The position numbers were made by a program, and so were the translations under genes. Of a stretch of 25,161 bases of DNA, positions 1 through 6,185 are shown one piece after another (within the stretch, counting starts at the first letter, position 1; the number at the start of each line of letters is the position of its first letter). The DNA is taken from positions 1 to 25,161 of the forward strand of contig DAIRGS010000075.1 in the NCBI GenBank assembly GCA_036794395.1, in the 5' to 3' direction. The DNA is from DASXMX01 sp036794395. Lineage in GTDB: Bacteria; Planctomycetota; Phycisphaerae; Tepidisphaerales; Tepidisphaeraceae. Below the pieces are notes generated by a model that ran no database searches, was not told the origin of the DNA, and worked only from the letters and a program-made list of their open reading frames with translations.

Positions 1-41
1 AAACGGAGCGCTTCGCGCCACCGCGCCACGTCTCGACTCCA

Positions 42-87
42 CACCTTTGCAGCGTCCACCTTTGCAGCGTCTCACCTTTGCAGCGTC
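42..87. repeat. Three near-tandem copies of a 15-bp unit
   Basis: The unit cacctttgcagcgtc occurs at 42-56, 57-71 and 73-87, the last offset by one base. No coding frame explains it. It lies at the window edge, so the array could continue to the left. I see no gene in 1-640. Confidence 0.7.
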
Positions 88-157
88 CGGAAGTCGGGGC
101 GTCTTGGGGTGATGGGTGCGGATGTGAGTGCTTGCGAGGTGGCAGATCGTTTTTTGC

Positions 158-517
158 GGTTCATCCGGCTTATGCGTAGCTATTCCTGGGGCTCCGCCCC
201 AAACCCCTGAGTTTATCGCATTCGTGCCGCCGGCAGAGGGTTGAATCAAAGGGGGATCGGGCGGAGAAACCCCCGCCCGATCCTTTGCCGTATGGCAACC
301 GGCCGCCGCTCGGGTCGCACTCCTGCGGAGCCCTGTCCTGCGGCCGGCGCAGGCATCTTCGTCCGAAGACCGCTGCATGGTCAAGCAGGCCGCGGTACCG
401 CCATCTGCCGGAGGCACCCATGCGATAAAACTCCGGGGGTGCGGGGGCGGAGCCCCTGCGGCTGATTGCCTTGCATTGGGCTTGACGCCGACTACCTACG
501 CATAAGCCGGATGAACC
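158..517. repeat. ~360 bp foldback (MITE-like) element with long imperfect terminal inverted repeats
   Basis: The outer 22 bp at 158-179 are the exact reverse complement of 496-517. Pairing continues inward: ggggctccgcccc, a tttatcgca block and a gtgcc-ccggcaga block recur inverted, so the arms span about 158-237 and 404-517, with ~31 extra bases in the right arm. The interior holds another hairpin (ggatcgggcgg at 254-264 against ccgcccgatcc at 273-283) and a small one (cttcg-tc-cgaag). The open frames here have no recognisable protein features. It resembles a non-autonomous mobile or structured repeat. Family identity is unknown. Confidence 0.65.
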
Positions 518-640
518 GGTTTTGTTGCGCGAATTGACGAGAATGGTGCTTGTCCGGGGAACGGGCAATCACTGTCTCTCGGAAGGAGAGGCGCCTGGCA
601 TTCGCCCTCACGCCAACCCGCCCGCGGGCAGTCGCCAATT

Positions 641-704
641 CCGCTCACTTCTCCCGGAGGGAGAGGGAGAAAGAGGGCGGACACGGGGTCCGCTCCCTAC
701 AGGC
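641..704. repeat. Short structured intergenic repeat (REP-like) abutting a truncated toxin gene
   Basis: The stretch contains purine/pyrimidine-rich complementary blocks (ctcccggagggag type) and an imperfect hairpin formed by gggcggac (675-682) and gtccgctccc (688-697). Similar ctctccc/ccggggga palindromic sequence recurs near 12035-12060, so I read it as a dispersed repeat. Its edge coincides with the point where the RelE-like reading frame stops resembling a toxin. The extent is approximate. Confidence 0.35.
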
Positions 705-740
705 TGCCGATCGGGCAAACGTGATGCGATAGTCAGCCAT
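645..740 (-). pseudogene. Truncated RelE/ParE-type toxin stub
   Basis: Immediately after the antitoxin stop codon (TAA directly followed by ATG, at 740) a frame opens that reads MADYRITFARSA. This strongly resembles the first beta-strand and turn of RelE/ParE-family mRNA interferases. After about 12-13 codons resemblance ends and the frame runs through the structured repeat as CRERTPCPPSFSLSLREK before a stop at 645-647. The canonical antitoxin-toxin junction is therefore kept, but about 75 expected residues of toxin, including all catalytic positions, are gone. I infer loss by insertion of, or recombination at, the repeat. A non-homologous chance ORF is possible but unlikely given the position and the N-terminal match. 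Confidence 0.55.
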
Positions 741-926
741 TTACTTCGAATGCGATCGCGAAAGTTGTTTACGCACTTGTCCAAGCGTCTGACGCGGTTC
801 ATTTCGCCGGCTTTCGATGAGCATGCGGTCGTAAATATCTTCCCAGAGCCCGCGATGTTTGCGCAGGTCCAGAATGACCGCGGTCTTGTTGCCGGCATCG
901 TCCAATATGTAGCTCACGCCCTTCAT
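741..926 (-). CDS. Small RelB/Phd-like antitoxin (orphaned)
   Basis: This 61-residue protein starts MKGVSYILDDAGNKTAVILD and continues with a helical, charged stretch (LWEDIYDRMLIESRRNEPRQ). That is the layout of short type II antitoxins that begin with a two-strand 'x-Y-I-x-D-x-x-G-x-x-x-A-V-I-L-D' segment and end in a toxin-wrapping helix. It begins 16 nt after the rho stop codon on the same strand, with only a weak purine-rich site (caggtaa), so it is probably read from the rho transcript. The toxin that should follow is reduced to a stub at 645-740, so the protein has no obvious partner here. The family assignment rests on pattern and context, and the exact subfamily is uncertain. Confidence 0.7.
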   Translation of the reverse strand: MKGVSYILDDAGNKTAVILDLRKHRGLWEDIYDRMLIESRRNEPRQTLGQVRKQLSRSHSK

Positions 927-942
927 GCCAATTACCTGATTG

Positions 943-2664
943 TTAGTCCAAATTCATCGACATCAGGAACTGTGCATTGCTTGGGACCTTTTCCAAACGG
1001 CCCTTAAGCAATTCGACGGCTTCCACCGGATTCATGTCCGACAGAACGCGGCGCAGGCGGTAGACCAGTTCCAGTTCCTTGGGATCAAGCAGCAGCTCTT
1101 CGCGGCGGGTGCCGGAGGAGTTGATGTCGATCGCGGGATAGATTCGGCGATCCACCAGTCGGCGGTCGAGGTGCAGTTCGGCGTTGCCAGTGCCTTTGAA
1201 TTCTTCGAAGATGACTTCGTCCATCTTTGAACCGGTGTCGATCAGGGCGGTAGCGAGGATGGTCAGCGAGCCGCCTTCTTCGATATTTCGGGCAGCGCCG
1301 AAGAATCGCTTGGGCTTCTGAAGGGCGTTGGCATCGACGCCGCCGGTGAGGATCTTGCCGGAGTGGGGGACTTCGGTGTTGTAGGCGCGGGCCAGGCGGG
1401 TAATCGAGTCGAGCAGGACGATGACGTCCTTACCGAATTCGACATACCGCTTGGCTTTCTCGATCACCATCTCGGCGACCTGCACGTGACGCGAAGCCGG
1501 TTCATCGAAAGTTGAGGAAACGACCTCGGCCTTGGTGTTCCGCTCCATGTCGGTGACTTCTTCAGGACGCTCGTCGATCAGCAGGATGATCAGCACGGCT
1601 TCGGGGTGATTCTTGCTGATGGAGTTGGCGATCTTCTGGAGGAGGACCGTTTTGCCGGTTCGGGGCGGGGCGACGATCAGCATGCGCTGGCCCATGCCGA
1701 TCGGGGTGACCAGATCGACGATCCGCATGTTGAGGTCCTTCGGATCGGCCTCGAGGGTGATCCGCTTGTGCGGATGCAACGGCGTAAGGTCTTCGAAGTT
1801 GCCGGTGTCGGTGATGCGCTCGGGATCTTCGCCATTGATGGCTTCGACACGCAGCAGCGCGAAATATCGTTCCGATTCCTTCGGCGGGCGGATCTGGCCC
1901 TGGACGACGTGGCCATTGCGCAGGCCAAAGCGGCGGATCTGGCTCGGGCTGATGTAAATATCATCGGGGCAGGGCAGGTAGTTGTACTCGGGGCTGCGGA
2001 GGAAGCCGAAGCCATCGGGGAGGATTTCGAGCACGCCTTCGCCGTACATCAGGCCGTTCTGGCGGATGCGGGAGCGGAGGATCTGGAAGATCAGGTCCTG
2101 CTTTTTCAGGCCGATGTATTCGGTGATGCCTTCCTGCTTGGCGATGTCGTGCAAGCCATGGATGTCCATGGTCTGCAGGTCTTTGATGTAGAGCTTGCCG
2201 CCCTTGACCTGCTCATATTTCGCGTTGGTCTCGGCATCGAACACGCCGACATCGGCGCTGCCTGAGCCCGAAGACTGAGATTGTTCCTTGTTATTGCCCT
2301 GATCACGGTTGCCTTGATCGCGATTCCCCTGGTCGCGGTTATCGCGGTCCCGGTTCTCGCGATCGGGGCGATTCTCGCCATCGTTGCGCGTTTCGCGGGC
2401 TTCGCCACGGGCTTCGCGCGCTTCGCCACGCGGCTCGCGGCTTTCGGCGCGCGGTTCACGGGCTTCGCTGCGTGGCTCGCGCGGTTCGCTGCGGGCCTCT
2501 TTCCGAGGCGCTTCGGCGCGGGACTCGCTGGCTGCGGCGGGTTGTTTACGGGCGGGAGCCGGAGCGCTTTCAACGGCGGTGGCGGCTGCGGGCGGTGTTT
2601 GTTCTTGCACTTCAGGCTCGGCTTGAGCGGCCGGACGCCGTGTGCGGGATGTGGACTTCGCCAT
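943..2664 (-). CDS. rho: Transcription termination factor Rho
   Basis: Rho is a hexameric RNA-dependent ATPase/helicase that terminates transcription in the cytoplasm. The 573-residue frame has a low-complexity extension (about 1-150), then the N-terminal three-helix and cold-shock-like RNA-binding domains (about 155-285, with VLEILPDGFGFLRS), then the RecA-like motor. Visible motifs are the P-loop APPRTGKT (332-339), Walker B VIVLLDS (about 414-420), the Q-loop region GGVDANALQKPKRFFG and the R-loop EEFKGTGNAEL. The protein is longer than the ~420 residues usual in Proteobacteria, because of the extension, which is rich in Ala/Pro and then Arg/Glu/Asn/Asp/Gln. The ATG has GGAGG about 10 nt upstream. 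It lies downstream of coaE, separated by a 440 bp leader, and the antitoxin ORF follows after 16 nt. Identification is essentially certain. Confidence 0.98.
   Translation of the reverse strand: MAKSTSRTRRPAAQAEPEVQEQTPPAAATAVESAPAPARKQPAAASESRAEAPRKEARSEPREPRSEAREPRAESREPRGEAREARGEARETRNDGENRPDRENRDRDNRDQGNRDQGNRDQGNNKEQSQSSGSGSADVGVFDAETNAKYEQVKGGKLYIKDLQTMDIHGLHDIAKQEGITEYIGLKKQDLIFQILRSRIRQNGLMYGEGVLEILPDGFGFLRSPEYNYLPCPDDIYISPSQIRRFGLRNGHVVQGQIRPPKESERYFALLRVEAINGEDPERITDTGNFEDLTPLHPHKRITLEADPKDLNMRIVDLVTPIGMGQRMLIVAPPRTGKTVLLQKIANSISKNHPEAVLIILLIDERPEEVTDMERNTKAEVVSSTFDEPASRHVQVAEMVIEKAKRYVEFGKDVIVLLDSITRLARAYNTEVPHSGKILTGGVDANALQKPKRFFGAARNIEEGGSLTILATALIDTGSKMDEVIFEEFKGTGNAELHLDRRLVDRRIYPAIDINSSGTRREELLLDPKELELVYRLRRVLSDMNPVEAVELLKGRLEKVPSNAQFLMSMNLD
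2290..2481 (-). repeat. Degenerate tandem repeats coding the disordered Rho extension
   Basis: Within rho, residues about 62-92 are built from repeated REPR/SEAR/GEAR-type units (2389-2481). Residues 111-125 are three exact DQGNR/DQGNR/DQGN-type pentads (2290-2334), encoded by related 15-bp units. The repeats keep the reading frame and give a strongly charged, probably unstructured segment. Confidence 0.7.
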
Positions 2665-3083
2665 GATGGCTAGGCCTCCAGATAAAATGAGGGAAACAGT
2701 TGCAGTTTGATTGAACTCTGTGAAGCGGATGTCCCCCGAAGGCAGATCATAGCGCGACGGCCATCGGCGAACACCCGAAAATCAGCGACTTAATACGTTT
2801 TTTTTTACCTTGGCTTGGTGAGGTGTCGCACCTACTGCCCTGTGGCGGGAAGCGATCAGGAAGCAAGCGACCGGGGAGGAACGCCTGCCACCGATAAACT
2901 TGCGCCCGAGACGCGAACGCGCGACTGCATATCAATAACGGGGATCGACTTTCTTACGCGGCCCCAATTCAAAGGTTTAGGGCCTTGGCCTCTCACTGAA
3001 CACCGCTTTTAGCCGAGAGTCATTCGTCAAAGGGGGAAATCAGGTTCTGTTGAAGTTACCCAGGACCCAAGCTTCTTACCGAG
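2665..3083 (-). other. Long rho 5' leader / intergenic region
   Basis: About 420 bp lie between the coaE terminator candidate and rho with no convincing gene on either strand. On the minus strand a TATGAT -10-like hexamer sits at 2751-2746, about 80 bp before the rho start, with no good -35. An A9 tract (T9 at 2798-2806 on the plus strand) lies further upstream. rho genes are often autoregulated through long leaders, so a regulatory leader is plausible, but I see no defined riboswitch or hairpin that proves it. Confidence 0.35.
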
Positions 3084-3126
3084 AAAAAACCCACTTAAAG
3101 GCCCCTTAGCAGGGGTCCGGCCTTTT
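3084..3126 (-). terminator. Candidate Rho-independent terminator of coaE
   Basis: On the minus strand, aaaggcc/ggccttt (3119-3125 with 3097-3103) can pair around a loop that contains a competing cccc/gggg stem. A T-run (A's at 3084-3089 on the plus strand) follows a few bases later. The hairpin overlaps the coaE stop codon. The T-tract is separated by about 7 bases, so strength is uncertain. Confidence 0.4.
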
Positions 3127-3738
3127 CGATACTCGTGCCAGGATGCGGGAAAGAACGTCTCGGACTTGACTGCGGGCGACACCGGCATCGGCGGTATTCT
3201 GTATCACATAATCGGATATTTGACGCTTCCTGTCCAGAGGCCATTGCAAATTTTCTCTTCGCAGCAGCTCCTCCGGGCTCCAGCCGCGGGTGCGAGCGAC
3301 GCGCTCCTGTCTCACATCTAAAGGGGTCTCTACGAACAGGATGGCATCACACTGCCCATTCAAGCCAGCTTCAAACAATAGAGGGGTATCCCAGATAAAA
3401 GCAACTATTTCGGGCTTATTTGCCAGTTCTTCCATCTGTCGGTGCCGCAATTTGCCCACCAGCGGGTGCAACAGGCCCTCCAACCGCAGCCGCTCCGGGG
3501 GATTGGCAAAAACCCGCTTCGCGATGGCGGCGCGGTTGACCGATCCGTCGGAATGAAAGACGGTATCCCCCCACCACTTTCTCAAAATGTCGAGGACTTC
3601 AGGATTGGTATATGCCGAGCGAACCTGGGCATCGGAGTCGATGACCGCGCATCCCTCGGGGGTAAAAAGGTTCGCGATAAAGCTCTTGCCGCTACCGATC
3701 CCGCCCGCAATGCCAATGATGGGTTTGCCTGCGAACAT
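3106..3738 (-). CDS. coaE: Dephospho-CoA kinase
   Basis: This enzyme catalyses the last step of coenzyme A synthesis, ATP-dependent phosphorylation of the 3'-hydroxyl of dephospho-CoA, in the cytoplasm. The 210-residue protein begins with an IIGIAGGIGSGKS P-loop (about 7-19) and the following DSD motif (about 34-36) expected for substrate binding. It has the CoaE-typical HPLV segment (about 91), the DTPLLFEAGL lid/CoA-domain motif (about 116-125), and the VARTRGWSPEELLRR region. Length matches the family (about 200 residues). The gene follows the VOC-family gene after 55 bp on the same strand and precedes rho, so the three may share transcription, with a terminator candidate at the coaE end. 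No strong Shine-Dalgarno sequence is visible ahead of the ATG. Confidence 0.96.
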   Translation of the reverse strand: MFAGKPIIGIAGGIGSGKSFIANLFTPEGCAVIDSDAQVRSAYTNPEVLDILRKWWGDTVFHSDGSVNRAAIAKRVFANPPERLRLEGLLHPLVGKLRHRQMEELANKPEIVAFIWDTPLLFEAGLNGQCDAILFVETPLDVRQERVARTRGWSPEELLRRENLQWPLDRKRQISDYVIQNTADAGVARSQVRDVLSRILARVSKRPDPC

Positions 3739-3793
3739 AGCTGAATCGACCGCCCCGCCTCCGACTTTGGGGAGGTTATCCGACGGGCGATTT

Positions 3794-4228
3794 TCAAGCG
3801 AATAGTGTCATCTCGGATATTTCCAGCCAGTTCCCCGCCGGGTCGCGCAGCAACAGCGACTCTTGGCCTGGCCCGAAACCACGCTGCCGGGTGTATTGAA
3901 TCTCATGCTCATCGAGCTTAGCCATCAAGACGGAAAGGCTCGGCACCGTTACCCCGGTCGGGCGGAGCTCGTCGCGCGAGCCGGGTCGCTCTAACACTTG
4001 GAATCGCAGGCGGAAATTCTCGGCCCGATAGACCAGTTCAAATGGGCCGCCATCGCGCTCGAATGAGAACAAGCCCAGGTAAAACTGATCCATCTCCCGC
4101 TCGCGCCCCGCCACGGTTGCCAACTCGACATCGGCGACTGCCACCAATTTTACGGGCGGCGGCTGGGGAATGTGCGGGCGGCGATCAGCGGGGGGATCGA
4201 ACGAAGTTGATGTTTCTTCCAGTTCCAT
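3794..4228 (-). CDS. VOC-superfamily (glyoxalase-like) protein
   Basis: This 144-residue protein has one vicinal-oxygen-chelate fold domain. It shows the paired beta-alpha-beta-beta-beta units typical of glyoxalase I, bleomycin-resistance and dioxygenase relatives: an early VAVADVELATVAGREREMDQFYLGLFSF unit (given as positions about 30-57) and the C-terminal signature LLLRDPAGNWLEISE (about 124-138). The DPxGN/xLE ending is diagnostic of the superfamily and supplies a metal-ligand glutamate. A conserved histidine near the first unit, common in metal-dependent members, is not evident, so enzymatic activity cannot be claimed. The ~25-residue Pro-rich N-terminal extension is unremarkable. A GAGG site lies about 9 nt before the ATG. 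It is probably the first gene of the coaE/rho group. Substrate is unknown. Confidence 0.8.
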   Translation of the reverse strand: MELEETSTSFDPPADRRPHIPQPPPVKLVAVADVELATVAGREREMDQFYLGLFSFERDGGPFELVYRAENFRLRFQVLERPGSRDELRPTGVTVPSLSVLMAKLDEHEIQYTRQRGFGPGQESLLLRDPAGNWLEISEMTLFA

Positions 4229-4275
4229 TTCTGCCGACCTCGAAAGGCCGATTTCGTGCGCAGACCTATTATGGG

Positions 4276-4338
4276 GAAAGATCGAAACGGGGACGCAGCT
4301 AGTTTTGAAAACTAGCTGCGTCCCCGTTTCGATCTTTC
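4276..4338. repeat. 63-bp perfect palindrome (REP/BIME-like)
   Basis: Positions 4276-4306 are the exact reverse complement of 4308-4338, with a single G between them, so each arm is 31 bp. The core is GGGGACGCAGCTAG inverted on itself. Such GC-rich palindromes with a ggggacgc core resemble REP sequences mobilised by RAYT transposases, but no transposase is in the window. The right arm ends exactly at the apparent 5' end of the Xre-type antitoxin gene. Confidence 0.85.
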
Positions 4339-4339
4339 G

Positions 4340-4627
4340 TTGCCACGGTCAAAGTTTGCGCGCCTGCTTGGCCGAACCGAACGCTCAGTCATCGACTGGG
4401 AGTCTGGGGCTACCCATCCGCAAGGGCTAAGTCAGCAAAGGTTGCTGGAATTAACTCGCCTGACCGATGCATTGAGTACCCTTTTCAAGCCACAATCCCT
4501 CGGGCAATGGTTCGACACACCGAATCCTGCATTTGGCGCTCTCAAGCCAATTGAAATAATCGAGCGCGGCGAGAGCGATCGGCTCTGGCAAATGATCTTC
4601 GAACTGCGTTCGGGCACACATGTCTAA
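4340..4627 (+). CDS. 5'-truncated Xre/MbcA/ParS-type antitoxin
   Basis: The frame encodes a helix-turn-helix (KFARLLGRTERSVIDWESG, about residues 5-23). It is followed by the toxin-binding region of Xre/MbcA/ParS antitoxins, which ends in the characteristic FDTPNPAFGALKPIEIIERG and WQMIFELRSG stretches. These antitoxins normally pair with RES-domain toxins that degrade or modify NAD+. The only start is a TTG two bases after the 63-bp palindrome, and upstream in-frame sequence is palindrome with a stop at 4313. The first part of the protein is therefore missing: family members have several tens of residues before the HTH. No RES-domain gene follows; the next gene is on the other strand. I read it as a decaying remnant, possibly not expressed. 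Confidence 0.7.
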   Translation: MPRSKFARLLGRTERSVIDWESGATHPQGLSQQRLLELTRLTDALSTLFKPQSLGQWFDTPNPAFGALKPIEIIERGESDRLWQMIFELRSGTHV

Positions 4628-4675
4628 TGCCATCTTCGTGACAAGCCAAGTAGGGCAAAACAGGAACATAGCGAT

Positions 4676-5176
4676 TCATGTACGAAACGCCTCGTGAACC
4701 GCGTCAACCATCTCCCGTTCAGTCAGAACGCGCGCCGCGGCCTTTAGCATCGCTCGCGCCCGTGTCTTCGCCGCATCCCCTCGATTCTTCCCGCGCGAAC
4801 CCGCAACAATCGAAGAACGATTACGCGTTAACCACGACAGAAACGCCTCCGGCTTGCTCCGAATCTGATCCATGAGCCGCCGAGCCGATGCGCCCGGATG
4901 CCGGACCCCCTGCTCCCAATGCTCAACTGTTTCCTTGGACGCCCCCATAACCCGCGCAAACGTTGCCTGCGTAAGACCAAGTGAATCCCGCAGCTCCCGA
5001 ACATCCTCCGGTTGATACTCGGATGGATCGGGAACCTGAATCTCATTCACCTGGAATCCCGTAAAATCCCCGCTGGTGACTGCCGATTGCATTTGTCGGA
5101 CGCCTTCCAGCAACTCGCGGCCGGCCGAGTTGGTCTTGTTAGACCGCTTCCGGGATTTCATGTTGGCCTGGGCCAT
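4676..5176 (-). CDS. HigA/NadS-like XRE antitoxin
   Basis: This 166-residue protein has a basic N-terminus, a central HTH of the Cro/C1 type (VRELRDSLGLTQATFARVMG then SKETVEHWEQG, about residues 59-90) and a C-terminal extension of about 50 residues rich in Arg/Ala/Lys. The HTH resembles antitoxins that pair with RelE-like toxins in the toxin-first order (HigA, NadS). It starts 4 nt after the toxin stop codon, and an AGGAG inside the toxin's last codons serves as ribosome binding site, so translation is coupled. It should neutralise the upstream toxin and repress their shared promoter at 5533-5569. A decayed homologue of its middle part lies at 5718-5888. The C-terminal extension is longer than in typical HigA. 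Confidence 0.85.
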   Translation of the reverse strand: MAQANMKSRKRSNKTNSAGRELLEGVRQMQSAVTSGDFTGFQVNEIQVPDPSEYQPEDVRELRDSLGLTQATFARVMGASKETVEHWEQGVRHPGASARRLMDQIRSKPEAFLSWLTRNRSSIVAGSRGKNRGDAAKTRARAMLKAAARVLTEREMVDAVHEAFRT

Positions 5177-5180
5177 GGTA

Positions 5181-5528
5181 TCAATCTCCTGAAAGATTCC
5201 GCCGCGTCGCCTCGATCCACTTCCGCAGCACCATCATTTCCGCGCGCGAAAGGTTCGGCTTCTCGTTCTTGGCAAAGATGCTCACGAAGTAGCACGCGTC
5301 AGCTTCACTGAACAATACGTAGCACGCGCGGGTCGCCCCACTCTTTCCCCGATGCCATGACGGCGGCGCAAACCTGATCTTCCGAACGCCGCCAGTTCCT
5401 CGCATAAGGTCTCCATGCTCAGGATGCTCCAAGACCAATTGCTCAAGCGCCTGCACGTCTTCATCCGTCAACCGGAGTCTCTTTGCTTGCGCAATAAACA
5501 CTGGCGTCTGAATGAAAGTAAGGTCCAT
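5181..5528 (-). CDS. RelE/HigB-family toxin
   Basis: The 115-residue protein matches the compact RelE-like fold. It has an N-terminal strand (LTFIQTPVFIAQAKRLRL), a two-helix segment, then the core GGVRKIRFAPPSWHRGKSGATR followed by strands CYVLFSEADACYFVSIFAKNEKPNLS. The 'GGxRKIRFA...GKSGxxR...FAKNEKxNLS' pattern is typical of toxins annotated as RelE/HigB-like in toxin-first pairs, which cleave mRNA on the ribosome. The gene precedes its antitoxin by 4 nt. The ATG follows AGGA by six nt, but the predicted transcription start lies so close that the mRNA may be nearly leaderless. The pair looks intact, unlike the surrounding TA remnants. Confidence 0.85.
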   Translation of the reverse strand: MDLTFIQTPVFIAQAKRLRLTDEDVQALEQLVLEHPEHGDLMRGTGGVRKIRFAPPSWHRGKSGATRACYVLFSEADACYFVSIFAKNEKPNLSRAEMMVLRKWIEATRRNLSGD

Positions 5529-5532
5529 TTTA

Positions 5533-5551
5533 TATCCTACATTGTAGGATA
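5533..5551. promoter_or_regulatory. Operator palindrome of the higBA-like pair
   Basis: tatcctac-att-gtaggata is a perfect inverted repeat with 8-bp arms and a 3-bp spacer, 5 bp before the toxin start codon. It overlaps the predicted -10 box and the AGGA ribosome-binding sequence. This is the expected place for autorepression by the HTH antitoxin. Binding itself is inferred. Confidence 0.75.
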
Positions 5552-5569
5552 CAAAAGCACGATATGCAA
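5541..5569 (-). promoter_or_regulatory. Sigma-70-type promoter of the higBA-like pair
   Basis: On the minus strand, TTGCAT (5569-5564) and TACAAT (5546-5541) are separated by exactly 17 bp. TACAAT lies inside the operator palindrome. The implied start point is about 5-7 nt before the ATG. Confidence 0.65.
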
Positions 5570-5623
5570 CTCACGTCTGATTGACCTATCGCAAATCGCA
5601 AATTACGCGCCCTTTCCCGCACC

Positions 5624-5726
5624 TCACTTCACCTCCTGCCAATTCTTCCCCCATCCCACCTCCACCTTCAACCGAACCGTCAACTTCATCGCCCCAACCA
5701 TCTCCTCCCGCACCATCGCCGCCTCC
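5624..5726 (-). pseudogene. Stray copy of the polA 3' end
   Basis: The minus strand reads EAAMVREEMVGAMKLTV, then a single substitution, then LKVEVGWGKNWQEVK and a stop. This is nearly the same as the last ~33 residues of the intact DNA polymerase I encoded at 11946-9127. Nucleotide identity to 9127-9229 is roughly four-fifths by eye, with many differences at synonymous positions. It is therefore a diverged homologue and not a fresh duplication. Upstream it runs directly into a decayed higA fragment. It has no start, no RBS and no polymerase domain beyond the tail. It lies in the same orientation as polA, ~3.4 kb away. The open frames on the other strand here are shadows. Confidence 0.8.
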
Positions 5727-5888
5727 CCTCGCTTCTTCCCACGCGAAGGGGGCAACTATCGAAAAATGGTTACGCGTTAACCACGTAGAAACGCCTCAGG
5801 CTTGCATCGAGTCTGATCCATGAGCAGGCGAGCCGATGCGTCCGGATGCCGAACCCCCGGCACCCAACGCTTAACCTGTTTACTTCAA
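5718..5888 (-). pseudogene. Decayed HigA-like antitoxin fragment
   Basis: The minus strand reads SKQVKRWVPGVRHPDASAR then LLMDQTRCKPEAFLRG and a stop. This matches residues from about SKETVEHWEQGVRHPGASAR to KPEAFLSW of the intact antitoxin at 5176-4676. A one-codon deletion lies after SK, and a 1-nt deletion after FL throws it out of frame. Reading past the shift restores WLTRN-like sequence and further homology up to about 5718, where polA-tail sequence begins. The HTH N-terminus and the toxin are absent. The homology is evident on both strands and extends over about 165 bp. Confidence 0.75.
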
Positions 5889-5901
5889 AGTCCCGATGAT
5901 C

Positions 5902-5917
5902 TCGGGCTATAGCCCGA
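5902..5917. promoter_or_regulatory. 16-bp perfect palindrome upstream of the XRE gene
   Basis: tcgggctatagcccga is fully self-complementary and lies 34 bp before the start codon of the XRE regulator. It could be the regulator's own operator or a small dispersed repeat. The sequence does not decide between them. Confidence 0.4.
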
Positions 5918-5951
5918 AGACACGGCGCGACGAGCCATTTACGTTCGCCGG

Positions 5952-6179
5952 ATGCTCGGCGAGGAGTTGCGCAAAGCACGAACGGCGGCGGGGTTGAGCC
6001 AGGAATCTCTGGCTCTGGGCGCCGGCGTGGATCGCAGCTATCTGTCCGAGTTGGAGCGCGATTTGAAGTCCCCCACGGTCAAGCTCCTCCTACGCCTCTG
6101 TGCCACTCTTGGAATCTCCGCCTCCGGCTTGATCGCCAAGGTCGAGAAGAAGCCCAAATCCATCCACACAGCGCGATGA
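5952..6179 (+). CDS. Small XRE-family (Cro/C1-type) HTH regulator
   Basis: This 75-residue protein consists almost wholly of one Cro/C1-type DNA-binding domain: LGEELRKARTAAGLSQESLA, then GAGVDRSYLSELERD and SPTVKLLLRLCATLGIS. The second-to-third helix unit (SQESLALGAGVDRSYLSELE) is canonical for the family. It has no ligand or dimerisation domain, so it resembles stand-alone regulators or antitoxin-like repressors. ATG at 5952 is the best start because it leaves the usual few residues before helix 1; no strong Shine-Dalgarno sequence is seen. A 16-bp palindrome lies just upstream and another palindrome (6186-6199) just downstream, either of which might be a binding site. It sits between TA debris and the GYF_2 operon on the same strand and could control either. 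Confidence 0.85.
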   Translation: MLGEELRKARTAAGLSQESLALGAGVDRSYLSELERDLKSPTVKLLLRLCATLGISASGLIAKVEKKPKSIHTAR

Positions 6180-6185
6180 TGCTGC

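Noticed and set aside
42..87. Possible CRISPR array
   Set aside because: The 15-bp units are directly adjacent with no spacers and there are no cas genes.
170..568. 132-codon open frame on the minus strand
   Set aside because: Runs through the foldback element and its inverted arms; composition and lack of any motif fit a non-coding repeat.
522..1007. 161-codon open frame on the plus strand
   Set aside because: Antisense to the antitoxin and the rho 3' end and crosses repeat sequence; no protein pattern.
1606..2265. 219-codon open frame on the plus strand
   Set aside because: It lies wholly inside rho on the opposite strand; the rho frame carries all expected motifs and this one none.
4678..4875. 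Plus-strand ORF opposite the HigA-like antitoxin, and its look-alike at 5581-5823
   Set aside because: Their mutual similarity comes from the antisense of duplicated higA/polA sequence and not from a protein family.
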